Source: Kribbella qitaiheensis
GTDB taxonomy: Bacteria; Actinomycetota; Actinomycetes; Propionibacteriales; Kribbellaceae
Direction of reading: 5' to 3'
DNA: 64,000 nt
Assembly: GCF_014217565.1 (NCBI RefSeq)
Contig: NZ_CP043661.1
Span: 5,146,001-5,210,000, forward strand
A model generated the notes under the pieces. The model did no database searches, was not told where the DNA came from, and saw only the letters and a list, made by a program, of their open reading frames with translations. The position numbers and the translations under genes are program-made. Numbering within the stretch: position 1 is the first letter of the stretch; each line of letters starts with the position of its first letter. Positions 63,226 to 64,000 of this stretch are shown here, piece after piece.

Positions 63226-64000
63226 CTACTTCTCATCCAGCCCGTCGGGCCGGAGCGGGACCAGTTCACGCGCTTCCTCGTACGTCGTACCGGTCAGTTC
63301 GAGCAGGTCCACGATGGTCGAGCGGATCTGGCCGAGCACCACCACGGCCGAGAGCCCGGCCGGGGTCGGGAGGTCCGCCGTACGCCGGCCGAGCTCGCCG
63401 AGGACGCGGTGCGCGGCCACGTCGGCGGCCGGTTCGAACAGGGACTCCGCGATCAGCCGGGTGCCGTCGGCGAGACGTTCGAGCAGCAGCGGGTACTCCG
63501 CCGGCATCTGCTCACCACGCCAGACGGCGACTGCCGCCCGGCGTACGAGGACCCGGATGTTGCGGATCGCCCGGTCCAGCGGGACGACCAGGTCGGCGAT
63601 CTCCTGGACCCGGCCGCGATGGCGCCGCCGGAACGGGGACATCCGGACCACGGCGACTCCCTCGGCGGCGGCGCTGCGGAGGTCGTCGAGGAGGGATTCG
63701 CTGGCTCGGGCGCGGCGCAGTGCGTCCGTGAGGTCGGCCTCGTTGTGGTTGCGGAGCCCGTCGGCCGTCTCGGCCAGGAGCGCGGCCAGCTCGTTCAGTA
63801 CTGCGGTTGCTTGTTGCCGAGGGCGACGAATCGCCGCGGCGGGTGCGATCGTCGCCGCGGCCAGGGCGACGGCACCGCCGAGCGCCGCATCGAGCCAACG
63901 GCTGAACCCGGCGCCGGGATCGGGGAGCAGCGTGGTCACCATCGCCGCCTGGACGCCGGCCTGGGAGACCATCAGGGTGCCCGCGCCGAGGAGGACGGCG
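63226..64000 (-). CDS. FUSC-family (aromatic acid exporter-like) protein, 5' end cut by window
   Basis: An inner-membrane protein of the fusaric-acid-resistance type. From the window edge the frame reads AVLLGAGTLMVSQAGVQAAM into the helix RWLDAALGGAVALAAATIAP, so the gene begins outside. A cytoplasmic helical domain follows (ELAALLAETADGLRNHNEAD, LTDALRRARASESLLDDLRS, LVVPLDRAIRNIRVLVRRAA) and ends with LVPLRPDGLDEK at TAG 63226. Such proteins export aromatic acids or related compounds. The IS remnant ends within a few bases of its stop codon. Confidence 0.85.
   Translation of the reverse strand, partial: AVLLGAGTLMVSQAGVQAAMVTTLLPDPGAGFSRWLDAALGGAVALAAATIAPAAAIRRPRQQATAVLNELAALLAETADGLRNHNEADLTDALRRARASESLLDDLRSAAAEGVAVVRMSPFRRRHRGRVQEIADLVVPLDRAIRNIRVLVRRAAVAVWRGEQMPAEYPLLLERLADGTRLIAESLFEPAADVAAHRVLGELGRRTADLPTPAGLSAVVVLGQIRSTIVDLLELTGTTYEEARELVPLRPDGLDEK

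Overview
The window is GC-rich DNA with dense genes on both strands, frequent GTG starts and many 4-base ATGA/GTGA stop-start overlaps. This, together with a GAF-ANTAR protein, PknB-type kinase, zinc-finger anti-sigma factor, SigB/F-type sigma factor, Ku with a Lys/Ala tail and a fused alpha-keto acid dehydrogenase E1, points to a filamentous or soil actinobacterium. A member of the Kribbella/Nocardioidaceae group is my best guess, inferred from gene style only. It looks like ordinary chromosome with an accessory flavour: regulators beside small enzyme operons, secreted hydrolases, and several decaying genes. No rRNA, CRISPR array, prophage or large biosynthetic cluster is visible.

Layout. 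1-8 kb: a cation-efflux transporter (cut by the window edge), a Ser/Thr kinase, a PadR/membrane-protein pair, a HAD phosphatase, the wreck of an integrated element next to tRNA-Lys, DoxX, and an ECF sigma/anti-sigma pair. 8-20 kb: GAF-ANTAR regulator, ArsR with a divergent flavin-reductase-fold protein, RidA, a LysR/beta-lactamase-fold pair, a Tat-exported metallo-hydrolase, a GntR regulator with a clear palindromic operator divergent from a YeiH-type exporter, a GH2 glycosidase, a degenerate epoxide hydrolase and an amidohydrolase. 20-26 kb: a three-gene serine-hydrolase operon, then a minus-strand cluster of two esterases, an MFS exporter and an ATP-grasp ligase. 26.8-28.3 kb is a gene-poor island with a 45-base minisatellite.

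28-38 kb: a two-component system whose response regulator carries an apparent one-base frameshift, an M15 carboxypeptidase, a small protein resembling only the coiled-coil part of DNA gyrase A, a second minisatellite, fragments of an MFS pump and a LacI repressor, and a two-gene operon of an ornithine-cyclodeaminase-like enzyme plus an aromatic-amino-acid-lyase-fold protein whose MIO tripeptide reads Ser-Ala-Gly. 38-48 kb: an amine oxidase/aldehyde dehydrogenase operon, the fused E1 alpha-beta enzyme, DJ-1/PfpI with a divergent LysR, and Ku. 48-64 kb: a secreted esterase-beta-propeller protein under a LacI-type palindrome, a stress-type sigma factor, a RIO kinase with an overlapping leader ORF, a KsdD-like flavoprotein divergent from a DUF5107/TPR protein, TetR divergent from a secreted PI-PLC-like protein plus OsmC, a TnpB remnant with its right-end hairpin, and a FUSC-type exporter running off the end.

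The observations most worth following are the lyase-fold protein without an MIO triad, the gyrase-tower-only protein, the esterase/ATP-grasp/MFS cluster, a 48-base palindromic repeat present twice, the leftover TnpB right end, and several clean operators that each imply a local regulatory circuit.
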